Positions 8,428 to 16,357 of a stretch of 64,000 nucleotides of DNA are shown here, piece after piece. The notes beneath the pieces were generated by a model that searched no databases, was not told the origin of the DNA, and saw nothing but the letters and a program-made list of their open reading frames with translations. Location of the stretch: NCBI RefSeq assembly GCF_003461245.1, contig NZ_QTWS01000007.1, positions 2,501 to 66,500 on the forward strand. Reading direction: 5' to 3'. How positions within the stretch are numbered: the first letter of the stretch is position 1; every line of letters starts with the position of its first letter. The stretch comes from Blautia sp. AF19-10LB (GTDB taxonomy: Bacteria; Bacillota; Clostridia; Lachnospirales; Lachnospiraceae). Made by a program: the position numbers and the translations under genes.

Positions 8428-10032
8428 TTACTCCTCCAGGGATGAGCCTGGCTCTTCCTCTATCTGTACATCCATATGGATGTTCTGGCGGATCGCCTGA
8501 TCCACCGTGATCTGTGTCAGGTTTGTCTGCTGATGATCCTCTGCGACAAGCATATGAAGTTCGACGCTCTTACCAAGCTGCTTCTCAATGATCGCCTGAA
8601 GTTCCTGCTTTGCCTCGGAATCATCCGGATAAAGCCTGCCGAGCGGTGTCTGGAACTCTACATACAGTATCGGCTCGCCTGTCTCTCCGTTGTATTTCGG
8701 GATTGACTGCAGAAGTGCCTGCTTAAAAGCTGCCGTCGTCTGACCGACGATCACCTTCCAGCCGGATACGATCTTTTGCAGATCCTCCGGGGCGGCTTTC
8801 TGCGGTGGTGCTGCCGGGATCGGGGCTGCTTCCTGTACGGATGCTCCCGCACTCTGGACAACGACCTGCTGCACCGGACGCTCATCGATCCTCTGTTCCA
8901 GCACACGGATACGGTCAAGGACAGAATCCAGATTTGTCTCCATTGCCGGACGGCAGAGCTTGATCAGCGCGATCTCCACCAGAACTCGTTTCTGTGTTGC
9001 GAAACGGATCTGGTTTGAAAGTTCCGAAAAGATACGGATGTATCTCATCAGAGTATCGATATCCGTCATTTCACTCTCTTCTTTGAGAAGTTTGAGGTTC
9101 TCAGATGAGACGTCGATCGCTTCTTCCGGATTGTCGGAAGTTTTGACCAGGAGAAGGTTTCGCATGTACCAGGTAAAATCTCCTACAAACTGGCTCAGTT
9201 CCCTTCCTCCTACGATCAGTTCCTCCAGGCTACGGATCGCAGCGGTCACATCTCCTGCGAGGACTTTTCGCAGAAGTTTGCTGAAAACTTCTGTGTCCAC
9301 GGCTCCCAGGACTTCCAGGACTTTGTCATAGGTGAGCGTCTGACCAAGATAAAAGGCAATACACTGATCCAGAAGACTCAGCGCATCTCGCATGGAACCG
9401 TCGCCGGCTTTTGCCACATAACGGACGGCTTTTTCCTCTGCCTCTACGCCCTCTGCCTTAAGAAGTTCTGTCAGGCGGGCTGCGATCGTGTCGATCGAGA
9501 TCCTGTGGAAATCATATCTCTGACATCTGGAAAGGATCGTGATCGGGATCTTGTGCGCCTCCGTCGTCGCCAGAATAAAGATGACATAGGACGGCGGCTC
9601 CTCCAGAGTCTTGAGCAGTGCATTAAAAGCTCCCGTAGAAAGCATATGCACCTCATCGATGATGTACACCTTGTAATTGCCCTCCGTCGGGCGGTAAGTT
9701 ACTTCCTCCCGGATCTCACGGATGTTGTCAACACCGTTGTTGGATGCCGCATCGATCTCGATCACATTCATCGAAGTTCCTGCCTGGATCGCTTTGCACA
9801 TCTCGCATTCATTACAGGGGCTTCCATTGACCGGATGCTGACAGTTGACTGCTTTGGCGAGGATCTTCGCTACAGTCGTCTTACCGGTACCTCTCGTTCC
9901 GCAGAAAAGATATGCGTGTCCGATGCGGTTGGCATTGATCTGATTCGTCAGCGTTGTCACAATGTGGTCCTGCCCCTTGACATCAGCAAAATTATCAGGC
10001 CTGAACTTCCGGTACAGGGCAGTATAACTCAT
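8428..10032 (-). CDS. dnaX: DNA polymerase III gamma/tau subunit
   Basis: 534 residues. AAA+ clamp-loader ATPase: Walker A GTRGTGKTTVAK, zinc site CxxxxxxxxCxxC (CQHPVNGSPCNECEMC), Walker B IIDEVHMLS, sensor 1 ATTEAHKIP and the SRC arginine-finger motif LSRCQRYDF. A C-terminal tau-like region after a short Pro/Ala linker should contact the polymerase. The clamp loader places the beta clamp on DNA. No clear slippery run for a gamma product was noticed. First gene of the dnaX-ybaB-recR operon. Confidence 0.96.
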   Translation of the reverse strand: MSYTALYRKFRPDNFADVKGQDHIVTTLTNQINANRIGHAYLFCGTRGTGKTTVAKILAKAVNCQHPVNGSPCNECEMCKAIQAGTSMNVIEIDAASNNGVDNIREIREEVTYRPTEGNYKVYIIDEVHMLSTGAFNALLKTLEEPPSYVIFILATTEAHKIPITILSRCQRYDFHRISIDTIAARLTELLKAEGVEAEEKAVRYVAKAGDGSMRDALSLLDQCIAFYLGQTLTYDKVLEVLGAVDTEVFSKLLRKVLAGDVTAAIRSLEELIVGGRELSQFVGDFTWYMRNLLLVKTSDNPEEAIDVSSENLKLLKEESEMTDIDTLMRYIRIFSELSNQIRFATQKRVLVEIALIKLCRPAMETNLDSVLDRIRVLEQRIDERPVQQVVVQSAGASVQEAAPIPAAPPQKAAPEDLQKIVSGWKVIVGQTTAAFKQALLQSIPKYNGETGEPILYVEFQTPLGRLYPDDSEAKQELQAIIEKQLGKSVELHMLVAEDHQQTNLTQITVDQAIRQNIHMDVQIEEEPGSSLEE

Positions 10033-10091
10033 AATTGTACTCCTTTTCCTGCCCGGGCGGGCAGTTTCCCGTCAATATCCCCGGGCATTAA

Positions 10092-10119
10092 GCCGCCGCA
10101 GGAAAACTCCCGCGGCGGC
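10092..10119 (-). terminator. GC-rich hairpin after phosphofructokinase
   Basis: An 8-bp perfect stem GCCGCCGC/GCGGCGGC around a 12-base loop, 15 bases past the pfk stop. No strong T-run follows on the minus strand, so it may be a weak terminator or an attenuator before dnaX rather than a full stop. Confidence 0.45.
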
Positions 10120-10134
10120 AGTTATTGTTTAGTC

Positions 10135-11217
10135 TCAGTCTCCGAAGCTGATACCGATCTGTTTGGCTGCTTTGACGATCTGGTCTTTCGGAGAAACCAT
10201 CTTGAGTTTGCCAGCGCATTCTGCAAGCGGAACTCTCTTGATCTTGCCATTGATGATACCGATCATGATGCCGTATTCCTCATCCAGAATGGCCTCTGCT
10301 GCACCTGCACCGATCCTTGTAGAAAGAACGCGGTCATACGGGCACGGCTCGCCGCCTCGCTGAATGTGTCCCGGAACAGTGACACGTACTTCGCTTCCGA
10401 TGACCTGATTAATCTGATCTGCGATCTCGTAGGAAACTGACGGGTATTTCTTGGCTCTTGCTTCGAGTTTTTCTTTGTATTTCTTCTTAGGAAGTTCTGC
10501 GTCCTCCTTGGAGATCGCACCCTCGGCTACTGCGAGGATCGTGAAACGCTTGCCTTCTTTGTTACGTTTCTCGATCGCGGAGCATACTTTCTTGATATCA
10601 TATGGGATCTCAGGGATCAGGATGATATCTGCGCCGCCTGCGATTCCGGCATGGAGTGTCAGGCTTCCAACCTTGTGTCCCATGATCTCCACGATAAATA
10701 CGCGGCCATGAGAAGTTGCTGTTGTGTGGATGCAGTCGATCGCGTTGGTAGCGATATTTACTGCACTCTGGAATCCAAAAGTCATATCTGTGCCATAGAT
10801 ATCATTATCGATCGTCTTCGGAAGATGGATGATGTTGAGACCTTCTTCTCTTAACAGATTGGCTGTTTTCTGTGTTCCGTTTCCTCCAAGGATAACGAGG
10901 CAGTCCAGGCAGAGTTTGTAGTAGGTCTGTTTCATAGCCTCTACTTTGTCAAGGCCCTTCTCATCCGGCACGCGCATCAGTTTGAATGGCTGACGGGATG
11001 TACCGAGGATCGTGCCGCCTCTTGTCAGGATACCGGAGAAATCCTTCACGGTCAGCATACGGTATTTGCCGTAGATGAGTCCTTTATATCCATCGTCAAA
11101 GCCGTAAACTTCCAGGTCGTCCACTGTATTGGACAGAGCCTTTACAACACCTCGCATGGTTGCATTTAAAGCCTGGCAGTCGCCGCCGCTTGTCAACATT
11201 CCGATTCTCTTGATCAT
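10135..11217 (-). CDS. 6-phosphofructokinase, ATP type with GGNGT/PKTIDND signature
   Basis: 360 residues of the PfkA superfamily: MLTSGGDCQALNATMRG, GGTILGTSR, GGNGTQKTA, LPKTIDNDI, GHIQRGGEPCPYDR. Gly at the position equal to E. coli Gly104 favours ATP over pyrophosphate, while the Lys of PKTIDND is the residue usual in pyrophosphate enzymes. The GGDG motif reads GGNG, so the metal-binding Asp is Asn. This mixed signature is known in a clostridial group of the family. It catalyses the committed step of glycolysis. The promoter is divergent from the SRP RNA and shares -35 bases with it. Confidence 0.93.
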   Translation of the reverse strand: MIKRIGMLTSGGDCQALNATMRGVVKALSNTVDDLEVYGFDDGYKGLIYGKYRMLTVKDFSGILTRGGTILGTSRQPFKLMRVPDEKGLDKVEAMKQTYYKLCLDCLVILGGNGTQKTANLLREEGLNIIHLPKTIDNDIYGTDMTFGFQSAVNIATNAIDCIHTTATSHGRVFIVEIMGHKVGSLTLHAGIAGGADIILIPEIPYDIKKVCSAIEKRNKEGKRFTILAVAEGAISKEDAELPKKKYKEKLEARAKKYPSVSYEIADQINQVIGSEVRVTVPGHIQRGGEPCPYDRVLSTRIGAGAAEAILDEEYGIMIGIINGKIKRVPLAECAGKLKMVSPKDQIVKAAKQIGISFGD

Positions 11218-11313
11218 AGAATTGTCCTCCTCACTGCGTATTGTTTTCTACGCAAAGTAGATTTTGCAGTCGTTTAAAAATCTGTATCAAAAAACATCTG
11301 CAATTTGATTTCT

Positions 11314-11343
11314 ATTATATAATACTTTGCCCCCTCTTGACAA
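11314..11343 (-). promoter_or_regulatory. Phosphofructokinase promoter
   Basis: On the minus strand TTGTCA (11338-11343), an 18-base spacer, then TATAAT (11314-11319). Transcription would give a leader of about 90 bases ahead of the pfk ATG. Its -35 box overlaps that of the SRP RNA promoter. Confidence 0.75.
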
Positions 11344-11365
11344 GTATACAAAAATCGTTTATACT
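11337..11365 (+). promoter_or_regulatory. SRP RNA promoter
   Basis: TTGACA (11337-11342), a 17-base spacer and TATACT (11360-11365), ending 5 bases before the predicted RNA 5' end. It is a near-consensus vegetative promoter, as expected for an abundant stable RNA. Confidence 0.85.
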
Positions 11366-11369
11366 TAAA

Positions 11370-11637
11370 TTCCGCGCAGCCGGGGAGATAGCGGTGCCCT
11401 GTACCTGCAATCCGCTACAGCAGGGGTGATGCCAATCTGAGGCTTGTCTCCTGTGGGGCTGCCCTTTATAAGTGGCGTTGACGTTTGGGTCTCACGCAAC
11501 AGGACTCTGTGAACCGTGTCAGGGCAGGAATGCAGCAGCACTAAGCAGAACCTCTTGTGTGCCGTGAGGGTGCCTGGGCCGAGTTAACTGTAGAGGTAAC
11601 GTCCATGGGAACATTTCGAAGTGCGGCGCGCGGAAAT
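11370..11637 (+). ncRNA. ffs: Signal recognition particle RNA, large Bacillus type
   Basis: About 267 nt. The 5' part GCCGGGGAGATAGCGGTGCC and TACCTGCAATCCGCTA form the Alu domain; GTTGACGTTTGGGTC and the S-domain core with GTCAGGGCAGGAA and GCAGCA followed by AAGCAGA are the Ffh-binding site; GTGCCTGGGCCGAGTTAAC returns toward the 3' end. The ends pair as TTCCGCGC with GCGCGCGGAA. The RNA forms the scaffold that targets membrane proteins to the Sec translocon. The large type with an Alu domain is characteristic of Firmicutes. Proximity to tadA and dnaX resembles the B. subtilis arrangement. Confidence 0.96.
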
Positions 11638-11648
11638 AAAGAACTTTC

Positions 11649-11686
11649 ATACTCCGATGACAGAGATGGCATTGGAGTATTTTTAT
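11649..11686 (+). terminator. Terminator of the SRP RNA gene
   Basis: ATACTCC (11649-11655) pairs with GGAGTAT (11674-11680), followed by TTTTATTTTTT. Confidence 0.85.
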
Positions 11687-11713
11687 TTTTTACAGGCAGA
11701 AGTTTCTTTATAC

Positions 11714-11764
11714 AAACAGACCGGGAACTACAGGATTTCTTACCTGACAGTTTCCGGTCTGTTT
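11714..11764 (-). terminator. Terminator of yqeY
   Basis: AAACAGACCGG (11714-11724) pairs with CCGGTCTGTTT (11754-11764), an 11-bp perfect stem 10 bp past the yqeY stop. It lies back to back with the SRP RNA terminator. Confidence 0.75.
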
Positions 11765-11774
11765 ATTCCGTGTT

Positions 11775-12212
11775 TTATTTGCAGAACTCTGCTACTACCT
11801 GGTTGATGAGTTTGCCGTCTGCTTTACCTTTGAGGTCGCCCATGACAGCTTTCATGATCTGGCCTTTGTTCTTGGTTGCGAGAACTTCTGCGAATTTCTC
11901 TTCCAGATAAGTCTTGATCTCTTCTGCGCTCATCTGCTGTGGTGCGTATTTTGCGATTACATCGTATCTTGCCTGGTATTCTGCACGAAGGTCCTCACGG
12001 CTTTCCGGGCAGGTATCGAGCTGTTCTTTGACTGTCTTTAATTCTTTGAGGATCACGCGGTCAACCAGCGCTTCCGGAATATCATCACGGCATCCTTCGT
12101 CGATGGCTGCTTTTTTGGCTGCGGAGATCAGAGCGGATACTGCTTCCTTGGTTGTTTTATCCTTTGCTTTCATGGCTGCTACCATGTCTTTTCTTAATGC
12201 TTCTACTGTCAT
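11775..12212 (-). CDS. yqeY: GatB/YqeY domain protein
   Basis: 145 residues starting MTVEALRKDM; AGGAGG sits 8 bases before this ATG, whereas earlier Met codons of the frame are too close to it. Entire length is the YqeY domain (KDKTTKEAVSALISAAKKAAIDE, ILKELKTVKEQLDTC, KNKGQIMKAVMGDLKGKADG), related to the tail of GatB, which contacts tRNA in tRNA-dependent amidotransferase. The free-standing protein's function is not established. It follows tadA with a 99-bp gap. Confidence 0.93.
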   Translation of the reverse strand: MTVEALRKDMVAAMKAKDKTTKEAVSALISAAKKAAIDEGCRDDIPEALVDRVILKELKTVKEQLDTCPESREDLRAEYQARYDVIAKYAPQQMSAEEIKTYLEEKFAEVLATKNKGQIMKAVMGDLKGKADGKLINQVVAEFCK

Positions 12213-12311
12213 TTTCATTTCCTCCTCGTTTATCGGATTGCTGTTCAACATACGGCTTCTGCAATCACTCTTTGTTTATTATCATAGCACGATTTCTGCA
12301 AAAAACAAGAT

Positions 12312-12836
12312 TTACTGTTCCTCTGTTTTCTGCTCCTGCATTTGCTGTGCTTCCTGCTTTGCGAGCATTTTGCGTTGTTTTTTCTTTTCGCGGAGTTCGC
12401 GGAAGAAGTCGGACAGCATTGTGGAGCATTCTTCCTGGAGGACGCCTCTGGTGGTTTTTACCTGATGATTGAAGCCTTCTACTTCAAGAAGGTTCAGGAC
12501 TGAGCCCGCACATCCTGCTTTGGGATTCATGCTTCCGATCACCACCTCATCGATCCGTGACTGGACGAGTGCGCCGGCACACATCTGGCATGGTTCGAGT
12601 GTCACGTACATCGTGCAGCCTTCCAGCCGCCAGTCGCCAAGTTTTTTGCTTGCTTTGCGGATCGCGTTCAGTTCTGCGTGGGACAGGGTGTTCTTGTCTG
12701 TATTTCTGCGGTTATATCCTCTTGCGATGATCTTGCCTTCGTATACGATCACACAGCCGATCGGAACTTCTTCCAGTGCCCGGGCTTTTTTGGCCTGACG
12801 GATCGCTTCTTTCATGAATTTTTCCTGTTCTGTCAA
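12312..12836 (-). CDS. tadA: tRNA adenosine(34) deaminase TadA
   Basis: 174 residues. Deaminase zinc and catalytic motifs HAELNAI and PCQMCAGALVQSRI are intact, with PIGCVIV and NRRNTDKNTLSHAE before them. It converts the wobble adenosine of tRNA-Arg(ACG) to inosine. A Lys/Gln-rich C-terminal tail after about residue 150 is longer than in most TadA proteins and looks unstructured. It is the first gene of a tadA-yqeY pair; the repeat element starts 44 bp upstream of its start. Confidence 0.95.
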   Translation of the reverse strand: MTEQEKFMKEAIRQAKKARALEEVPIGCVIVYEGKIIARGYNRRNTDKNTLSHAELNAIRKASKKLGDWRLEGCTMYVTLEPCQMCAGALVQSRIDEVVIGSMNPKAGCAGSVLNLLEVEGFNHQVKTTRGVLQEECSTMLSDFFRELREKKKQRKMLAKQEAQQMQEQKTEEQ

Positions 12837-12879
12837 TATAATTTCTCCCTTTTTTATCTGATGGAGTTTCTAATTAGTT

Positions 12880-13260
12880 GTTACTGTTCACTGGTATTTC
12901 AGGTAGAAAGACCTTCATGTAAATAAGTGTCCTCTGGACCATCCTCATGGGGACAATTTATTGACTTGCCTGTAGACAAGTACAATTCAAACCATCCATT
13001 TTTTTGAATTTATGTACTCTGTTGCTACTTTCTTTTACCGTAGTCATCCAAAACTCCTAACTTCTGTTGACTTCCTTATAACTTACTCATCTCCCAGTCA
13101 TTTCCCTCTCCAATTTCTGTAGACCTTTAAATAACTTACTTCCTGTCAAGTCATTCAGACCTCTAAATTTCATGGGGCTTTAAGCGTTTTACCTCCCGTA
13201 GAGTCATCCTGCCTCCTGATTTCCATGAACCTTCAACTCACTTGCTTTCTGAACAGTAAC
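12880..13260. repeat. GTTACTGTTCAC element, copy 2, with internal tandem repeats
   Basis: Begins GTTACTGTTCAC (12880-12891) and ends GAACAGTAAC (13251-13260), the reverse complement of the same sequence. The 381-bp element fills the gap between divergent tadA and the nrdG-like gene. It has no plausible gene. Its right two-thirds consist of degenerate 53-bp tandem units (separate entry). Confidence 0.75.
12990..13251. repeat. Degenerate 53-bp tandem repeats
   Basis: Units beginning AGTCAT start at 13042, 13096, 13149 and 13202, giving spacings of 54, 53 and 53 bp; a fifth weaker unit starts near 12990 (AACCATCC). Each unit runs AGTCATYC, a CT-rich stretch, ATTTC near position 20, then an ACTTAC or similar block near position 40. 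The right-hand unit runs directly into the element's terminal inverted repeat. Confidence 0.7.
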
Positions 13261-13295
13261 AATCAGTTACTGCTATCCAGTATAAAGAAATCCGC

Positions 13296-13324
13296 TTGCA
13301 AAAGCAACGAAAAATAACTAGAAT
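13296..13324 (+). promoter_or_regulatory. Promoter of the nrdG-like gene
   Basis: TTGCAA (13296-13301), 17-base spacer, TAGAAT (13319-13324), ending 36 bases before the ATG. It lies just outside the repeat element. Confidence 0.55.
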
Positions 13325-13360
13325 AAAATATCAGATATCATGATGAAAGAAGGGGAAATC

Positions 13361-14059
13361 ATGCCTCATATACATGGTTTAAATAAAACGACATTACTTG
13401 ATTATCCGGGGCGGGTTGCGGCGACGGTCTTTCTTGGCGGCTGCAATTTCCGCTGTCCGTTCTGCCAGAACAGTTCTCTGGTGCTGCATCCTTCCGAGGA
13501 GCCGGAGATTTCTGAGGAAGAAGTTCTGCGTTTTCTCAAAAAGCGGACCGGGATTCTGGAAGGGGTCTGTATTTCCGGCGGGGAACCGACACTGAGTGCA
13601 GACCTTGAAGATTTTATTGTTAAAATCCGCGAGATGGGATATCCGGTCAAACTTGACACAAACGGAACGCAGCCAAAAGTTTTGAAAGATCTTGCAGAAA
13701 AAGATCTCATCCAGATGGCTGCTGTCGATATCAAAGCCTGTCCGGAGAATTACCCTTCCCTGACCGGGCTTCTGAAGCCCGATCTGGATGCGGTAAAAGA
13801 AACGGTTGATTTTTTGCTGCACGGGAAACTGGATTATGAATTCCGGACGACAGTTGTACGCGAACTGCACAGCGAAGAAGATTTCCATAAGATCGGCGTA
13901 TGGTTAAAGGGTGCCAAAGCTTATTATCTCCAGGCTTACAGAGACTCGGACGAGGTTCTGCAGCCTGGATTCAGCAGTTATTCTCTGGAAGAACTGGAAC
14001 ATTTCCGGGAGATTCTTCTGGAAAATATCTCAAGAGTTGAGATTCGGGGCATCGATTAG
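13361..14059 (+). CDS. Radical SAM activase, anaerobic NTP reductase-activating type (NrdG-like)
   Basis: 232 residues starting MPHIHGLNKTTLLDYPG, with AAGGGG 6-7 bases upstream. The CxxxCxxC iron-sulfur motif is CNFRCPFC, followed by the GGEPTLS SAM-binding motif and KLDTNGT. It matches the small activase family that generates a glycyl radical on class III ribonucleotide reductase. No nrdD gene lies beside it here, so the substrate is unproven; pyruvate formate-lyase-type partners are possible. The last 30 bp overlap the opposite-strand DUF6128-like gene. Confidence 0.85.
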   Translation: MPHIHGLNKTTLLDYPGRVAATVFLGGCNFRCPFCQNSSLVLHPSEEPEISEEEVLRFLKKRTGILEGVCISGGEPTLSADLEDFIVKIREMGYPVKLDTNGTQPKVLKDLAEKDLIQMAAVDIKACPENYPSLTGLLKPDLDAVKETVDFLLHGKLDYEFRTTVVRELHSEEDFHKIGVWLKGAKAYYLQAYRDSDEVLQPGFSSYSLEELEHFREILLENISRVEIRGID

Positions 14060-15238
14060 GCGATACCAGTAGCCTCCTTTGCCTTTTGGGATGCGGATGT
14101 TGGGACTTTCTTTGAAATAGGAAAAGCCGAACATATTCGCCATGAAGCGTTCCTGCTGGTCGTAACCGCCGGGGACACCGAGGATCCATTGTCCGCAGGT
14201 ATTACGGCAGAGAAGAAGATGCCCGAAATTATAGTAGCCGTATTGTAAAAAGCGATTGTTACGCAGCATGCAGGCGCGGCGGCCCAGGAAGCAGAGTTCT
14301 TCCGGGGTGATCTTGCGGCAGTCGGTCAGCTCGCCATCGTTAAATGCGTCACATGGGGTACCGATAGGCTTCGATGTACGAGCCTGCCCGGGCATGTGTG
14401 GTGGACGCGGCGGCGGGGGTGGTACTGGGCGACCTGGACCCGGCATCGGCGGCGGTACCGGATGACCTGCCCCTGGCTGATGCGGTGGGCGCGGTGGCTT
14501 CGGTGGACGATTCGGTCCTCCCGGCACCGGACCATACGGTGGACGCGGATATTCTTCGATTTCCTGCCCTTCTATGGACTGAGTATGGATTTCCGGCCGC
14601 GAAGTGTCCATATCCTGCGACGATTTATCCTGAGATTTCATCGCCCCTTCACCTGCACTCTGTTCCGTTATGTTTCCATCCACTATATCTCTTTCATCCT
14701 CGCCAGCATTTTCTACATTATTGTGTAGACTTCCCATCAATTTCGCATCTTCCGTTTCCTGCTCCTGTCCTCCACGATCAGTCTTTCCTTCTTCCGTTCC
14801 AACACGCTTCGATTCCCCATCAGATTTCGGCTCCTTCCGTGCCTCCGGCATCACCCGGAAGTCCTCCGGCCGGATCGGCTGGTCATCCCATTCTGTGCCA
14901 AAGAATCCTCCACTTTCCAGGATCAGCACCATACCATTCATTTCCCCAAGCGGGATCTTCCCTTGCCCGACAGCCATCGTCTCCGTTTCCAGCAGACAGT
15001 CCATCTTTCCCTCTTCCGTCCGGCAGTTTCCGATCCTGCTGCCGTCAAGCAGTCCTTTTTTCCTCACAAACCCATAAACACCACATTCCGTTCCCGCAAG
15101 CAGTCCCGGACAGCGCAGATGGATCTCCATCCTGCACACTTTCCCCCATGCTTCTACCCTGATGAATCCACAGTTACTCCCCTTTTTTCCTTTCAGATAT
15201 TCATATACATACGCCACAAAGCGTCGATATTCCGCCAA
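14030..15238 (-). CDS. Conserved Lachnospiraceae protein with proline-rich linker (DUF6128-like)
   Basis: 402 residues in three parts: an N-terminal domain (1-125; RFVAYVYEYLKGKKGSNCGFIRVE), an acidic then strongly proline-rich linker (about 125-300; repeated RPPxPP and GPGRPVPPPP), and a compact C-terminal domain (about 310-402; PEELCFLGRRACMLRNN, YGYYNFGHLLLCR). I associate the C-terminal domain with DUF6128 from memory. Function unknown; no signal peptide or membrane segment is seen. Its 3' end overlaps the nrdG-like gene by 30 bp on the opposite strand. Confidence 0.75.
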   Translation of the reverse strand: MAEYRRFVAYVYEYLKGKKGSNCGFIRVEAWGKVCRMEIHLRCPGLLAGTECGVYGFVRKKGLLDGSRIGNCRTEEGKMDCLLETETMAVGQGKIPLGEMNGMVLILESGGFFGTEWDDQPIRPEDFRVMPEARKEPKSDGESKRVGTEEGKTDRGGQEQETEDAKLMGSLHNNVENAGEDERDIVDGNITEQSAGEGAMKSQDKSSQDMDTSRPEIHTQSIEGQEIEEYPRPPYGPVPGGPNRPPKPPRPPHQPGAGHPVPPPMPGPGRPVPPPPPRPPHMPGQARTSKPIGTPCDAFNDGELTDCRKITPEELCFLGRRACMLRNNRFLQYGYYNFGHLLLCRNTCGQWILGVPGGYDQQERFMANMFGFSYFKESPNIRIPKGKGGYWYRLIDAPNLNS

Positions 15239-15287
15239 AGTATATCCTCCTGATTTTTTACATCACTTATGTATATGAACCCCCATT

Positions 15288-15797
15288 TCAAAATAGACCT
15301 TCCAGTTTCTCACATCCACCCATGATCCATCGCTCGCGCCACTGCTCATATCCCGCGCGGACCCATTTCTCCAGAGATTCCTTCATATTCTCACGAAGCA
15401 TCTCCTTATCTTTCCCATATCCGATGCAGCCCGGCAGCTCCGGATAAAAACCGACATAACCTCTGCATGGATCTTTTTTTGTTTCATAAGCATCCTCCCA
15501 CAGATTTTCCGTCATCATTTCCAGCGTTATTTCTCCCAGTTCCACCATCTCATACAATCCGTCCAGAACTCTCTGATACAATCCATCTGCTTCATCTTCT
15601 GCTCTGTCTCTGTGCCGATCCAGTTCTCCGCTCAGTTCCCCCTTCTGGCTCCACACATCATAAATCTGCCGAAACTCTTTCTCCCAGATCCCATATTTTT
15701 TTCTCATCAGATTCAGATAATACACCGCATCCGCATAACAAAGTTTCCCGCTCTCGATCATTGCACATATCTGTGACAATTCATTTTCTATCCCCAT
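15288..15797 (-). CDS. HicB-like protein, unpaired
   Basis: 169 residues. The N-terminal half is helical and charged (ELSQICAMIESGKLCYADAVYYLNLM); the C-terminal half carries YVGFYPELPGCIGYGKD followed by LRENMKESLEKWV, the shape of the HicB antitoxin fold (strand, PELPGC turn, helix). No HicA-type toxin of about 60 residues is adjacent. It follows a small gap upstream of the DUF6128-like gene and is divergent from a XRE regulator. Whether it is an antitoxin is uncertain. Confidence 0.55.
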   Translation of the reverse strand: MGIENELSQICAMIESGKLCYADAVYYLNLMRKKYGIWEKEFRQIYDVWSQKGELSGELDRHRDRAEDEADGLYQRVLDGLYEMVELGEITLEMMTENLWEDAYETKKDPCRGYVGFYPELPGCIGYGKDKEMLRENMKESLEKWVRAGYEQWRERWIMGGCEKLEGLF

Positions 15798-15964
15798 ATT
15801 TACTCCTTCTTTTCCTGCGGATCAGACGTGTTGTTTTTTATGTTATGTCTTTTCCGTTTCAGGACAAATGTTTCCCTATTACGAAACATTATAAAAGAAT
15901 TCGTCTATATCATCAATGCATAAGAGCTTTCTTTATTGCGAAATTTATTTATGAGGAAGACGAT

Positions 15965-16201
15965 ATGCAGAAAATACGACCGGACCTGGACATCGGCGGG
16001 AATATTCAGCAGATGCGTTATCAGAACAAGCTCACACAGGATCAGGTGATCGCCCGTCTGAATCTCATGGGAATCCCGATCTCCAAAAGCACTTACGCAA
16101 AGCTGGAAACAAACCGTATGAACATCAAAGTCAGTGAACTGCTCGCACTCTCACAGATTTTGCACTGCGATGTCGGGGAATTTTTCAAAAATCTCATATG
16201 A
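15965..16201 (+). CDS. Small XRE-family helix-turn-helix regulator
   Basis: 78 residues starting at ATG 15965, with GAGGAAG just upstream. Consists almost only of a Cro/CI-type domain: LDIGGNIQQMRYQNKLTQDQVIARLNLMGIPISKSTYAKLETNR and a C-terminal SELLALSQILHCDVGEFFKNL. A longer open frame reading in from 15467 has no coding character. It shares a 167-bp divergent gap with the HicB-like gene, which it might regulate. No dimerisation or sensor domain is present. Confidence 0.85.
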   Translation: MQKIRPDLDIGGNIQQMRYQNKLTQDQVIARLNLMGIPISKSTYAKLETNRMNIKVSELLALSQILHCDVGEFFKNLI

Positions 16202-16324
16202 TCCGTTTTTTCACTTTCTCATAAGTTTTCTTTTCATGTAGTCCATTTCGTACTTTTTATTTTCCCACTCAGACCCACCATAGAATCCCCGGAAACACTA
16301 CCGACAATTTCTCAATACACAAAC

Positions 16325-16357
16325 AAAAAAACACCGCCAGTCATTTCTGACCAGCGG
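16325..16357 (-). terminator. Terminator overlapping the MATE stop codon
   Basis: CCGCCAGTCA (16334-16343) pairs imperfectly with TGACCAGCGG (16348-16357), and seven A on the plus strand (T on the transcript strand) follow. The stem includes the last codons and the stop of the MATE gene. Confidence 0.7.

Noticed and set aside
12990..13251. Regular repeats as a CRISPR array
   Set aside because: The units are degenerate throughout and contiguous; there are no identical repeats separated by unique spacers, and no cas genes.
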